Below are positions 46,301 to 54,351 of a stretch of 64,000 bases of DNA, one piece after another. Where the stretch lies: contig NZ_NIZW01000011.1 in NCBI RefSeq assembly GCF_002727185.1, forward strand, positions 62,001 to 126,000, written 5' to 3'. The notes under the pieces are model-generated. The model made no database searches. It worked only from the letters and a program-made list of their open reading frames with translations, and was not told where the DNA came from. Position 1 is the first letter of the stretch, and each line of letters starts with the position of its first letter. Both the position numbers and the translations under genes were made by a program. The DNA is from Rhodopirellula bahusiensis (lineage in GTDB: Bacteria; Planctomycetota; Planctomycetia; Pirellulales; Pirellulaceae).

Positions 46301-46578
46301 CCACGCGGCTGATTGATGATGGTCAGGATGGTCGTTTGCGGGTGAAGATCGAGATGGTCAATCACACCAATCGCTTGACCAACTTCGACTGTTTGTTGTT
46401 CGCCGGTCGTGACCGCCAATACGAACGTCGCGTTCTGGTTTTGCCGCCACGCGACACGGTGTCGCGGAACATCGATTGGCCGAACGGCAAAGAATTGCTT
46501 GGAACCCGAATGTGGCTCCGTGCGATCGAACAAGACGGGAATCGAGTGATCAATCACTCTTTCGACGCCAAACCCTGA
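43333..46578 (+). CDS. Large exported hypothetical protein
   Basis: This 1081-aa protein has a hydrophobic segment after a basic N-terminal stretch (AIAPFLVVAWVILGGFVGSAVAQ, about 58-80) that would export or anchor it. The following 900 residues show a beta-rich carbohydrate-binding-like region (about 130-250), a possible sugar-hydrolase-like barrel (LMQLIGIGWAKLPVWFG near 525), and beta-rich tail domains. No catalytic pair can be named. Similar giant exported proteins are common in planctomycetes. The ATG at 43333 is preferred over an earlier frame that would overlap the TIM-barrel gene. Confidence 0.75.
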   Translation: MVGRLIQLDPSRYAFRSRTSSGGNVFHTSSRKCSGRRSGRLICSEQSVLAKFASASRAIAPFLVVAWVILGGFVGSAVAQDATRYEKLRRERIPREFLIDRSSVESTRGPAGLRRFRWDFSRASDKDFGGWPDNWLRYDGPGYPNYVGIQIQARDPDLEEVVLPLDTAALKPWRKLRQFYPELPPLPPSLADILVDRCLSVRLDGGLARVESPSLPANPTFQYQFSVDVRTQGLMHDHVYAQIVFEDAEGNELGVRETEHLTGNKDWTTLVLQDLLPPRRSDRMYVRLMVAGGEDGLEDITGKVGFDNVMFRQYPQLKIATDKPLGVYLPDETVVVQSEMLGLSNEHTRLRLRLYDHHNKTLGTFTRAIDPVEEAARLLAEEQERKEAAGISEPDDVVEKTSSLNVVGVSPRKKIAGLDDSSSLHYRWDLNDLRPGFYRVAASMENDRGASLANETSFIVLGKITNDPSEFGDPNETKESILGLPSLATFQSESDVIDPTPFGWTLPTSIMERHRKGRLHERELAKWMQLIGIGWAKLPVWFGPDQPDHADAAALLGFRLRDRGIQPIGLLDQPPEERFHAYQLRDKADTRVASLLRDESAWRPELEPLMNRMTMRIRLWQLGADDDHSFMGQSNIESTLEAISTGLQGFGQPIQTMIAWSWVDTPPATAGDSWRGLHRYSKSPLTAAEMDAMLDREIKDREEAVLAGRLAAARPPETWLTINPVSRKKYDQDSRITDLMLRMAATRGHDVAAAFLSDPMNEEAAVLTKDGRPDELLLPFRTASILLGHRTNAGSLRMQNGSDNIIFRGDKESVIMVWANAPTLEHMYLGENVYEVDVWGRRMPLKLIEHEGRRVQEIAVGRVPKFLVGIDQSLADFRMSVRLDRTRIDALLGLQQSLGVQFRNPINQSLTGEMAIVPPDSWRLDEATKPWNLLPKESTEVEFGVTLENNATIGAYQLPLDFRFETMPPTVIRVHRTISIGPEGFDIRVTTRLIDDGQDGRLRVKIEMVNHTNRLTNFDCLLFAGRDRQYERRVLVLPPRDTVSRNIDWPNGKELLGTRMWLRAIEQDGNRVINHSFDAKP

Positions 46579-46633
46579 TCTATAGAAGTCGCCGGTCTAT
46601 TGAGGCGGAATCGCTGAAGCGACCGCTATAGAT
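46578..46633. repeat. Long inverted repeat after the large gene
   Basis: ATCTATAG (46578-46585) pairs perfectly with CTATAGAT (46626-46633). Inside it, GTCGC (46588-46592) pairs with GCGAC (46619-46623). The hairpin begins in the stop codon of the preceding gene. No T-run follows, so it may be an RNA-stabilising or protein-binding site rather than a classical terminator. Confidence 0.6.
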
Positions 46634-46711
46634 TCGACGAAAGTTGCGGGGCACGGTTAGAATAGACGGTCCCGCAGAACTCCCCACCTTTCTCGTTCGA
46701 GCTGAATTTCC

Positions 46712-48148
46712 ATGCAATCTTCTTGGCAGACGCTACAACGTCGTAACTTCTTTTGTGGTCTGGGTGCCTCGCTTGGTTCGCTTGCTCTGACATCGCAATT
46801 GGCGGCCGACAGCGTCAATGCAAGCGGAGCCGATTCCGCCGCATCGCCACTGGCTCCCAAGAAACCGATGATGCCGCCGAAGGCGAAAGCGGTCATCATG
46901 CTGTTCATGGAAGGCGGCCCCGGGCAAATGGATACCTTCGATCCGAAGCCTGAGCTGGATCGTTTGCATGTGACGGAATCAAAACGAACCGAAGGTTTGG
47001 CAACCGGCAAACGCTTCTACGTCGGCAGCCCTTTCAAAACACGCAAAGTCGGCCAATCCGGTCTGGACATGTGTGACCAATTCGTTCACTTGGCGAAACC
47101 CGAAGTGGCCGACGAGTTGTGCGTGTACCGCGGTTGCCAAGCTGAGTCGTTGAATCACCCCGAGGCGCTGCTGCACATGAACACCGGCAGTCGGCTGGGC
47201 GGTGACCCCGCGGTGGGCGCTTGGGCGACATACGGTTTGGGCAGCGAAAATCAGAACTTGCCTGGGTTCGTCGTGATGACGGAACTCGCGATGCCGCAAG
47301 CCGGTAGTGCCAACTGGTCCAACGGTTTCTTGCCGGCCTATTACCAAGGCACAACGCTGCGTGCACAAGGTTCACCGATCTTGGATCTGAAGCCGGGTGA
47401 CTATCGCACTCGCCAGCACCAACGACGAATGCTGGACGAGTTGTCGGCGCTCAACAAGGACCACTTGAATTCCAGTTCGTTGGAACAGCATCCCAACGCG
47501 GGTGAGTTGGCCGCACGAATGGAGAGCTATGAGTTGGCGTTCCGGATGCAAACTTCGGTTCCAAACTTGATCGATCTGCAAACGGAACCGCAACACGTTC
47601 TGGATTCGTACGGCTTGGATGATCCCGACACGGCAGCGTTTGGCAAGCAATGTTTGATGGCTCGCCGCATGGTCGAAGAAGGCGTTCGCTTTGTCCAAAT
47701 CTTCTCGGGCGGCTGGGACAGTCACGATTACTTGGAACGCGGTCACTCGGCTCGTATCAAGAGCGTCGACAAGCCAATCGCATCGTTGATCAAGGATTTG
47801 AAACAACGCGGCATGCTGGACGACACGTTGGTTGTTTGGACGGGCGAGTTTGGACGGACACCCGACAACAACTATCGCGGTGGCGTGACTGCTCTCGGAC
47901 GAGATCACAACATCGACGCGATGACGATGTGGTTCGCTGGTGGCGGAACCCGTCGTGGTTCGGTGGTCGGTGCGACCGATGAGATCGGTGCGAAGGCGGT
48001 TGAGTGCGTTCACCCAATTCGCGATGTGCACGTGACGATGCTGAACTTGCTCGGTTTGGACGACAACAAACTCACGTACTTCCACGGTGGCCGGTACAAG
48101 CAATTGTCACAGTTCGGCGGCGAAGTGATCCCCGAATTGATTGCCTGA
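46712..48148 (+). CDS. DUF1501 Tat-exported protein
   Basis: This 478-aa protein starts with a twin-arginine signal (RRNFFCGLGASLGSLALTS), then MLFMEGGPGQMDTFDPK near residue 68, FSGGWDSH and VVWTGEFGRTP near 380. These are the DUF1501 hallmarks, a sulfatase-like fold abundant in planctomycetes and commonly paired with cytochrome-type DUF1549 proteins. No DUF1549 gene is adjacent. The exported protein probably acts in the periplasm. Its substrate is unknown. Confidence 0.92.
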   Translation: MQSSWQTLQRRNFFCGLGASLGSLALTSQLAADSVNASGADSAASPLAPKKPMMPPKAKAVIMLFMEGGPGQMDTFDPKPELDRLHVTESKRTEGLATGKRFYVGSPFKTRKVGQSGLDMCDQFVHLAKPEVADELCVYRGCQAESLNHPEALLHMNTGSRLGGDPAVGAWATYGLGSENQNLPGFVVMTELAMPQAGSANWSNGFLPAYYQGTTLRAQGSPILDLKPGDYRTRQHQRRMLDELSALNKDHLNSSSLEQHPNAGELAARMESYELAFRMQTSVPNLIDLQTEPQHVLDSYGLDDPDTAAFGKQCLMARRMVEEGVRFVQIFSGGWDSHDYLERGHSARIKSVDKPIASLIKDLKQRGMLDDTLVVWTGEFGRTPDNNYRGGVTALGRDHNIDAMTMWFAGGGTRRGSVVGATDEIGAKAVECVHPIRDVHVTMLNLLGLDDNKLTYFHGGRYKQLSQFGGEVIPELIA

Positions 48149-48367
48149 CCGGGCGACTCACAGATCAAACTTCACGCTTTAGCCGATGGCCGTTAGGCCC
48201 GGTTGCATCGTAGAAACCGGTGCAAACGCTCTCCGGCCAAAATCGCCAAACTCTGAAAGTGTCTGCCTCACGTCCGATCGTCAAACCGGGCGTGCTCATC
48301 AAACGCAAGCTACAATGGCTGGGAAACGCATGTCGTTTTCCGGCCATTTTTCGTGCAATGAGATCTC

Positions 48368-50035
48368 GTGAACGATTCCGATTCGCCATCGTCCTTGGAT
48401 TCCGTCTTGGCGGAGATCCTGATGCGCGAAGAAAATGGTGAGCAACCTGATCCGCATGAGTACTTGGAAAGCCACCCTGAGCACGCGGATGAGTTGAGGG
48501 ACTTCTTCCGAAACCATCGATGGCTGGGCAGTGAGGAAACCGAATCAGCAACCCTTGTCGGTCAAACGATCGGCGAGTTTCGGCTAGTTCGCGAAATCGC
48601 TCGCGGTGGAATGGGAGTGGTCTACGAAGCCCAGCAGGATTCGCTGCGACGAGTCGTTGCGATCAAGCTGATCGGCGATGGCGTGTTGGCAAATGACGAA
48701 CTGCGTTTGCGTTTTCGCGTTGAAGCAGAAGCGGCTGCATCGTTGTCGCACCCGAACATTTTGCCGATCCACAGCATCGGTTGTTGGCGTGGGATCGACT
48801 ACTTCGTCATGCCGATGGTTTCCGGCGATTCATTGCAGTCCTTGGTCGACGAGCAACGGGTATGTTGCCAAGACGGCGGACTGTCAAACGCGGAATTGAA
48901 GCAGTGCGTGACCAAAGCGGTCACCCTTGTTCGCGACATTTCGAGAGGAGTCGCCTACGCACACTCTCGCGGCATCATCCATCGCGATTTGAAGCCTGAA
49001 AATGTGCTGGTGGATGAAGGTGTGCCAAAGATTGTGGACTTCGGACTCGCAAAGTTCCATCGTGACGCACCGGAGCTGACCCGAAACGGACAAGTCCTCG
49101 GCACGCCGCACTACATGAGTCCCGAACAGGCTCGCGGCAGCGGAGATTTGACGGATGCCGTTGACGTGTACGCATTGGGTGGCATGCTGTTTTCCATGCT
49201 GACGGGATCTCCACCTCACAGCGGCGATTCCACCGCGGAAGTGCTATCGCGAGTGCTCTCCGATGAACCGCCATCGCTGCGAATGGCTTATCCCGGCGGG
49301 ATGCCGAGATTGCCCGAGATGGCTGAGCTGGATCACGTGATTGAACGCGCGATGGCTTGCCAACCCAGCGAACGGTATCGATCCGCGGATGAATTGGCGG
49401 ATGATTTGGATCGAATCTTGGAGGGCGAAACACCACTTGCTGCACCCGACGGATTGGTTCACCGAATGTCGCGAGAGTTATCTCGTGATCAGCATTTGCA
49501 TGCCTTCCAAAATTGGGGACTCGCTCTGCGACGAATCGGATTTGTGGTCCTGGCGGCTCACGTCGCGATGTTCGTGATCATGCAGTGGATCTACGTCGAC
49601 ACACCGAGTGACCTGGCGGCGTGGAGCGAGCCAGCGTTCTGGGGTTACTTCGTCCCTCGAGTTTCGATGCTGGTGGGGATCGCTTGGGTGATCGGCCGTG
49701 CTCGCGACGGGTTGTGGTTGCCCCGAGTCTCTGCGGAACGACCAGTTTGGTCGGTATGGCTGGGCTACCTGATCGCTTTGTCCAGCATCAACCTGCTGTG
49801 GATCAGTGGCAACCTCGATCATTCCGGCGTGATGGTCATGGCCTGCATCATGAGCGGTTTTGCCTTCATCGCTATTGCCGGACACATGTGGGGCGGCAGC
49901 GCGCTGTTGGGGATGGGATTCATCGGAATGGCGTTCGCTTGCATCGCGATTCCAACGGCAGCCCCTTTGTTTCTAGGTGGCTGGTGGATGGTCACGATGC
50001 TGGTGTTTTCTAAACGCTATCGTCGCTTGGAATAA
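48368..50035 (+). CDS. Serine/threonine protein kinase with membrane domain
   Basis: This 555-aa protein has a Hanks-type kinase domain (about 75-350): GGMGVVYEA, VAIKLI with the ATP-anchoring Lys, HRDLKPENVL, VDFGLAK and the APE-like MSPEQARG. A C-terminal region with about five membrane helices (about 385-545) follows. The kinase is expected to lie in the cytoplasm. There is no PASTA or WD40 sensor. The GTG start at 48368 gives the acidic N-terminal segment seen in planctomycete relatives. Confidence 0.93.
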   Translation: MNDSDSPSSLDSVLAEILMREENGEQPDPHEYLESHPEHADELRDFFRNHRWLGSEETESATLVGQTIGEFRLVREIARGGMGVVYEAQQDSLRRVVAIKLIGDGVLANDELRLRFRVEAEAAASLSHPNILPIHSIGCWRGIDYFVMPMVSGDSLQSLVDEQRVCCQDGGLSNAELKQCVTKAVTLVRDISRGVAYAHSRGIIHRDLKPENVLVDEGVPKIVDFGLAKFHRDAPELTRNGQVLGTPHYMSPEQARGSGDLTDAVDVYALGGMLFSMLTGSPPHSGDSTAEVLSRVLSDEPPSLRMAYPGGMPRLPEMAELDHVIERAMACQPSERYRSADELADDLDRILEGETPLAAPDGLVHRMSRELSRDQHLHAFQNWGLALRRIGFVVLAAHVAMFVIMQWIYVDTPSDLAAWSEPAFWGYFVPRVSMLVGIAWVIGRARDGLWLPRVSAERPVWSVWLGYLIALSSINLLWISGNLDHSGVMVMACIMSGFAFIAIAGHMWGGSALLGMGFIGMAFACIAIPTAAPLFLGGWWMVTMLVFSKRYRRLE

Positions 50036-50099
50036 CGCGACCATCGACGGTTCGAGTGTTCTCGAAACCGGGGCGATCGAAGAGGCCGAACAGCGAGGT

Positions 50100-50399
50100 T
50101 CAGAAGCCTTCGCCGACGGGCATGGCACAGGGCGCGGTCGCATGCGAGACCGTCAAGACTCGAACTTCGTCGTCGAAGACTTGGTGAACGACTCGATACG
50201 AATTGACTTGAATTTCGGAAACATCTTCCCGACCAAATTCGGGCACAATCGAGCCCGCATCCGGTGATTCAAGCAAACGTTCGGTTTGCTCCACGATGCG
50301 TTCGAAGATCAAGTCCGCGAACTTGTCGCAGTCTCGTCCGATGTAGTCGCGGATTGCCATCAGATCCGAAACGGCGTAGTCGGTCCAACTAACTTGCAT
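50100..50399 (-). CDS. ParE/RelE-type toxin
   Basis: This 99-aa protein has the ParE-like fold: MQVSWTDYAVSDLMAIRDYI at the N-terminus, ERLLESPDAGSIVPEF in the middle and EIQVNSYRVVHQVFDDEVRVLTVSH at the end. ParE toxins poison DNA gyrase, while RelE relatives cut mRNA. The start overlaps the end of the antitoxin gene by eleven bases. A longer upstream frame exists, but MQVSW is the family-typical start. Confidence 0.88.
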   Translation of the reverse strand: MQVSWTDYAVSDLMAIRDYIGRDCDKFADLIFERIVEQTERLLESPDAGSIVPEFGREDVSEIQVNSYRVVHQVFDDEVRVLTVSHATAPCAMPVGEGF

Positions 50400-50595
50400 T
50401 GCGAGTCTGATTCCATTGTTCGCGGACGGTTTCCGTGCCAACCAATCGCGATGATTCGGCAGTGGCGAGACCGGATTCGATCTTCTGTCGGATGTACAGG
50501 CGATACAAAACTTCATCCCAGCTTGCGCTGTCGGGCAGACTGTCGATGGTGTCGCGAGCCGCAAACTTTGCGGCGGTGTTCAGTGTTGCGTTCAT
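50389..50595 (-). CDS. Antitoxin partner of the ParE-like toxin
   Basis: The 68-aa product has ASWDEVLYRLYIRQKIESGL, a pattern typical of antitoxins that wrap the ParE toxin. No clear DNA-binding motif is seen. The ATG at 50595 has a perfect AAGGAG ribosome site, with the region around it forming a hairpin (see 50596-50618). It precedes and overlaps the toxin, the usual order. Confidence 0.8.
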   Translation of the reverse strand: MNATLNTAAKFAARDTIDSLPDSASWDEVLYRLYIRQKIESGLATAESSRLVGTETVREQWNQTRNAS

Positions 50596-50618
50596 TGGGG
50601 GTCTCCTTAGTACCCCCA
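50596..50618 (-). promoter_or_regulatory. Hairpin enclosing the antitoxin ribosome site
   Basis: On the minus strand, TGGGGGT and its complement ACCCCCA (7-bp arms, nine-base loop) sit immediately upstream of the antitoxin ATG, with AAGGAG in the loop. An mRNA hairpin here or a protein dimer bound to the DNA could control the pair. The further 269 bases up to 50887 hold no gene. Confidence 0.5.
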
Positions 50619-50887
50619 GGTTAGCGGCTGTCGTCGATTTGTGCAGTCCAAAATTTGGGTTTTCCCGCATTTGAAGCGCAGTTATCGCAAGTGACCGTTT
50701 GTTCACAAAGCTTTTTTGCCAGCAAATTGCGTGGATTCTGTTGGGTCTATTCGGAAGAGGCGACCTCATCGCAAAATATAAAATTTTTCGCTGGGATGAA
50801 ATTTAACCATCGGCGTGAGGTTGTCACCTCCGTAATTCGAACCGGCTTCGCGAAAGTGTCGGTCGTCTGGGCTGGTTGTTTTGCAAT

Positions 50888-51358
50888 TCAGTCACCCTGA
50901 GCTCTCGCTTCGAGTGAGTTTCGATTTGTGGTACCGAATCGTTTCCGCAGAGTGTGGGCCGCGTTGACGGGGAACAGCACACACGCGGCGATCATCGCTG
51001 CGTTGACCAATTGAATCTGTGTACGCAAAACCGAGTACAGCATGAGCGGCATCGTGTCTGGATCAGCGACCAATCTCGGAGAGAGCGGCCCGTCCAGACC
51101 GAATGGAAAGGGCGATGGCTGAAACGTGACCAAAATCGCGATCACCACGGAAATGTAGACCGCAGGTCGGAAGACCAAGACTGGTTTGGAGTTCCAAGCG
51201 GCTCGGGTGACCGTGATGGACGGCATCAAGATCAAATACGGAAGCACGACGAACGGACCAGCCACCAAGAACAAGATCCAAACGGTGCGAAACGGAAGTT
51301 TCGGTGAAGCGACCATCGGTTTGCTATTCGAGGTCGCGTTGACTGGATCGCTGTGCAT
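50888..51358 (-). CDS. Hypothetical membrane protein
   Basis: This 156-aa protein has four hydrophobic segments (about 25-48, 63-80, 103-120, 122-137) and a basic C-terminal tail. No family is recognised. Its start overlaps the stop region of the neighbouring membrane-protein gene (51324-51830) by 35 bases, so the two are probably expressed together. Confidence 0.6.
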   Translation of the reverse strand: MHSDPVNATSNSKPMVASPKLPFRTVWILFLVAGPFVVLPYLILMPSITVTRAAWNSKPVLVFRPAVYISVVIAILVTFQPSPFPFGLDGPLSPRLVADPDTMPLMLYSVLRTQIQLVNAAMIAACVLFPVNAAHTLRKRFGTTNRNSLEARAQGD

Positions 51359-51830
51359 GAAGTGTCCTTTGGCGACGATGGGCGGAGTTGCATTGGTAGA
51401 TGCAGAGTGCGGCGTAGGTTCCCCAGACGGCAGTCGTCAGTTGCATCAAGAAGACAAGAGAGAACCAGACGTCGAACCCAGCGTTGTTCAATCCAAATTC
51501 GTATCGAGCGAGAGCGCTGAAGAATCGGTACGGGTAGATCGCACAAAGCAAACCGGTCCAAGGAAACTGCCTGAATGACTTTGGCGTGACGCGATACCCG
51601 TTCACCGCGATGATGATCGGAAAGATGCTGACTTCTGGGGCGGGCGTCCAACACGACAGCAAAATTGGCCACGCGAATACATACAGGCCGAAACCGCAAA
51701 CGATCTTTTGAGTGTGACCGGCAAACTCGCTGGGGACCCGGGTCTCAATTTGGTTTTCGGCGTAGAGTTCCGAGAATTGCGAGGTCTCAGGATGCGGCGT
51801 CTTGTACGGATCGATCGGAGGCTCATTCAT
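51324..51830 (-). CDS. Hypothetical membrane protein
   Basis: This 168-aa protein has a polar N-terminus (PPIDPYKTPHPE, a pattern seen at the start of many planctomycete membrane proteins) and about four hydrophobic segments between residues 45 and 150. The ATG at 51830 is used; a TTG precedes it. It follows the esterase gene by 15 bases on the same strand and overlaps the next gene. Confidence 0.6.
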   Translation of the reverse strand: MNEPPIDPYKTPHPETSQFSELYAENQIETRVPSEFAGHTQKIVCGFGLYVFAWPILLSCWTPAPEVSIFPIIIAVNGYRVTPKSFRQFPWTGLLCAIYPYRFFSALARYEFGLNNAGFDVWFSLVFLMQLTTAVWGTYAALCIYQCNSAHRRQRTLHAQRSSQRDLE

Positions 51831-51845
51831 CAACAGTCATCTCGA

Positions 51846-52697
51846 TCAGCGGTCCGGTTTCTGGCGAAGTTGATTGCCGAGGAATTTGATCATCTGGTCG
51901 GCGGTCTTCTGCTGGTAGGCACCAAGATTGTGTTTTGTGTCATCGACCACAACGATCTCGTGGGCAATGTTCACCGATTCAAACGTCTCCGCAAGCAACT
52001 CGAACGCGTCCGGTCGGTCACCGTCTCCATTGATCAACAACGCCGCGTATCCGTTCTGACGAAGCGTGTCAGCGTTGTTCTTCGCGGCCGGAAGAAGAGG
52101 GCTTTCCGATGGATCGCCGCGGAAAGCCAATGCACCTCCCCAACTACCTGCGCCACAGAATAGCTCCGGATGCAGCAGTGACAGTCGAACGGATCCAGCA
52201 CCGCCCATGGAGAAGCCGGCCAGGATGCGAGAGGTGGCTTTTGCTTGCGTCGGGTAAGTCGAATCGATCAACGGGATCAGCTCGTCAACGATCATCGACT
52301 CCACTTCGCCACGGTACCCACTCATTCCGCCGTTGGGACACACGCAGATCGCCGGAGGCAAAGTCCCATTGCGAATGCCCTTCGCCATCAGGGACGCGAA
52401 CCCTGCGGCGTCGGATCGTTCGCTTCCGCCAGCACCGTGCAGGAAGTAGACCACCGGGTAACGAACGTCCGAGTCCACCGAGAAACTGGGCGGTGTCCAA
52501 ACGACATAGCCCACCTCGTGTCCCAACGATTCGCTCTTCAGGACCTTGTGTTCCAGGCCGGCCATTTTGGGAATGTCAGCGTTGACCCAAACAACCGGTT
52601 TCCGCGTGCGTTGGGCGAGGGCCGGATGTGCGACGATAAATATGCTGGCGAGGGCGACCAGAGCCAACGTCACGATTGAAATGCGAAGCGAACTCAT
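51846..52697 (-). CDS. Exported esterase (alpha/beta hydrolase, esterase D type)
   Basis: This 283-aa protein starts with a signal peptide (IVTLALVALASIFIVAHPALA). The catalytic Ser lies in GFSMGGAGS (about 150), after PVVYFLHGAGGS (oxyanion loop), and a late Asp/His pair appears in VVDDTKHNL. This fits the esterase D/feruloyl-esterase-like family acting on carbohydrate esters in the periplasm. It is likely the first gene of a unit with the two small membrane proteins. Confidence 0.85.
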   Translation of the reverse strand: MSSLRISIVTLALVALASIFIVAHPALAQRTRKPVVWVNADIPKMAGLEHKVLKSESLGHEVGYVVWTPPSFSVDSDVRYPVVYFLHGAGGSERSDAAGFASLMAKGIRNGTLPPAICVCPNGGMSGYRGEVESMIVDELIPLIDSTYPTQAKATSRILAGFSMGGAGSVRLSLLHPELFCGAGSWGGALAFRGDPSESPLLPAAKNNADTLRQNGYAALLINGDGDRPDAFELLAETFESVNIAHEIVVVDDTKHNLGAYQQKTADQMIKFLGNQLRQKPDR

Positions 52698-52790
52698 CAA
52701 TGGTCTCCGGTGGTGGGCGGATGGTGGGGATCGTCATGAACCTAACAGATCGCAACGCGGAACACCGAACTCGCTCAACCGAGACTCGAG

Positions 52791-53573
52791 CTAACTAGTG
52801 GACATCACCGGATAGCGTTCGCAAAACGCTTCCACCGTCGCGCGAAGAGAATCATCCAAGCGTTCCGCAGCGGGTTGCCAGAGTGTTTGGGGGAATCCAC
52901 CGAAAAATGGTTCCGCGATCGCACCGGCGATGCAAGCCATCGTGTCCGAATCACCGCCAAGTGAGACCGCCAGCCGAATTGATTCCTCCACGGACGATGA
53001 TTCCAAGAATGCAGTGATGGCTTCGGGCACCGATCCTTCGCACGACACGTCGAAGGAATAGAACGGGCGAATCGAGTCAATCGTTCGTGTGAGATCGTAA
53101 CCGATCTCTTCGCTGACGAACTTGCGGATTTCTTCTTTCGTTCCTCCGGTTCGTGCGATGAAGACACATCCTGCCACGGCGACCGCGCCAAGTATCCCGT
53201 TGGGATGGTTGTGCGTGACGCTGGCCGTTCGCTCGGCGAGTTCCATCACATCGGTCAATGATTCGCGAGCGTAGGCGACAGGGGAAACCCGCATCGCGGA
53301 ACCGTTGCCCCAACTTCCGTAGGGCTCCGTGTCCCGGTTCTGCGCCCAACGAATGAATGTGCCCCCGAAGCCAGCACCCGGGTAGCGTTCGACGTAGTCG
53401 TGGAAATAGGTGTGCAAGTCACCGCCATTCATGATCCAGTCTGCAACTGCGACTGTGAGGACGGTGTCATCGGTGAAAAACGAGTTCTCGGTGAACAAGT
53501 CGAAATCCGTGTACTTGGTCGGATAGTGCTCGAAGTACGATCCGACGATATCTCCAACGATCGCGCCTAACAT
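52791..53573 (-). CDS. ADP-ribosylglycohydrolase family protein
   Basis: This 260-aa protein has the hallmarks of the family: GAIVGDIVGSYFE at the start, FFTDDTVLTVAVAD with metal-binding Asp residues, HNHPNGI, and SLGGDSDTMACIAGAIAEPFFG at the end. Relatives remove ADP-ribose from proteins, reversing DraT-type modification. No transferase or nitrogenase genes are near. It overlaps the upstream membrane-protein gene by seven bases. Confidence 0.9.
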   Translation of the reverse strand: MLGAIVGDIVGSYFEHYPTKYTDFDLFTENSFFTDDTVLTVAVADWIMNGGDLHTYFHDYVERYPGAGFGGTFIRWAQNRDTEPYGSWGNGSAMRVSPVAYARESLTDVMELAERTASVTHNHPNGILGAVAVAGCVFIARTGGTKEEIRKFVSEEIGYDLTRTIDSIRPFYSFDVSCEGSVPEAITAFLESSSVEESIRLAVSLGGDSDTMACIAGAIAEPFFGGFPQTLWQPAAERLDDSLRATVEAFCERYPVMSTS

Positions 53574-54334
53574 GTCGTTTGCCTTGATTTGGATACCGCC
53601 GCTTGTTCTTCTTCGTCGTCAGCGATGGAGGCTTCCCGAAGCGATTGCAGCGGATCTTGCTGACTCGCGATGGTCGTATCGGAATGCTGCTCGACAATCG
53701 TTTTAACTCGCTGAGTTTGCAACCAATTCCAAAGACAACAAACGCCCACCGCGGCGACCATCACGACGATGAAGGGAAGAGCGTGAAGTCCAACGCGATT
53801 CCAAGTGATCAGCGAGATCCCCGCACCACCGAGTGCAAGTCCAGCCGAATTCTTGTTGAAACGATCGATCATGCGGTCGGCCACCAACTGGTCATCTCGT
53901 TGGTGGATCGCTTGATGTTCGTCGTAGTCGAGCGAAAACGAAAGCCGCAGTGCGTCGCCAAGCGAAATCGACTCGTCGGCACGTTCCAATCGGCTTTCTT
54001 CATATCGCTGGTACGCGGTAAGTAGGGCTCTGGACCGATTCACCCTCCGATACGCCCAATACCCCAGCACCACACCTGTCACGAGCCACAGTGAATAGAC
54101 AAATCCAAAAACGAGCCCGCGAATTGCCAAGGCGAAACAGGCCGATGCCAACACGGCGAGGCTGACCGTGAACCAATGACGCTTTCGAAGGATACGATGA
54201 ACCAGGATCTCAATTCCTGGTTTGTGCAAGACCTGGTGTTGCTCATACGTGAGCGGGAACTCCTTGAGCACACCGACCAAATCCGCTCGCGATGCACTCT
54301 CCGAGTTGTTCGATTCGTCATTCATGTCATTCAT
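53567..54334 (-). CDS. Membrane protein with two similar halves
   Basis: This 255-aa protein has two similar modules: a soluble segment starting YEQHQVLHKPGIEILVHRIL (about 33-52) followed by a membrane hairpin, then YDEHQAIHQRDDQLVADRMI (about 137-156) followed by another. The tail is acidic. It looks like an internal duplication of a small membrane unit. No function is recognised. It precedes the ADP-ribosylglycohydrolase gene with a short overlap. Confidence 0.65.
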   Translation of the reverse strand: MNDMNDESNNSESASRADLVGVLKEFPLTYEQHQVLHKPGIEILVHRILRKRHWFTVSLAVLASACFALAIRGLVFGFVYSLWLVTGVVLGYWAYRRVNRSRALLTAYQRYEESRLERADESISLGDALRLSFSLDYDEHQAIHQRDDQLVADRMIDRFNKNSAGLALGGAGISLITWNRVGLHALPFIVVMVAAVGVCCLWNWLQTQRVKTIVEQHSDTTIASQQDPLQSLREASIADDEEEQAAVSKSRQTTC

Positions 54335-54351
54335 CGTGGGTGTTGGTGGAT

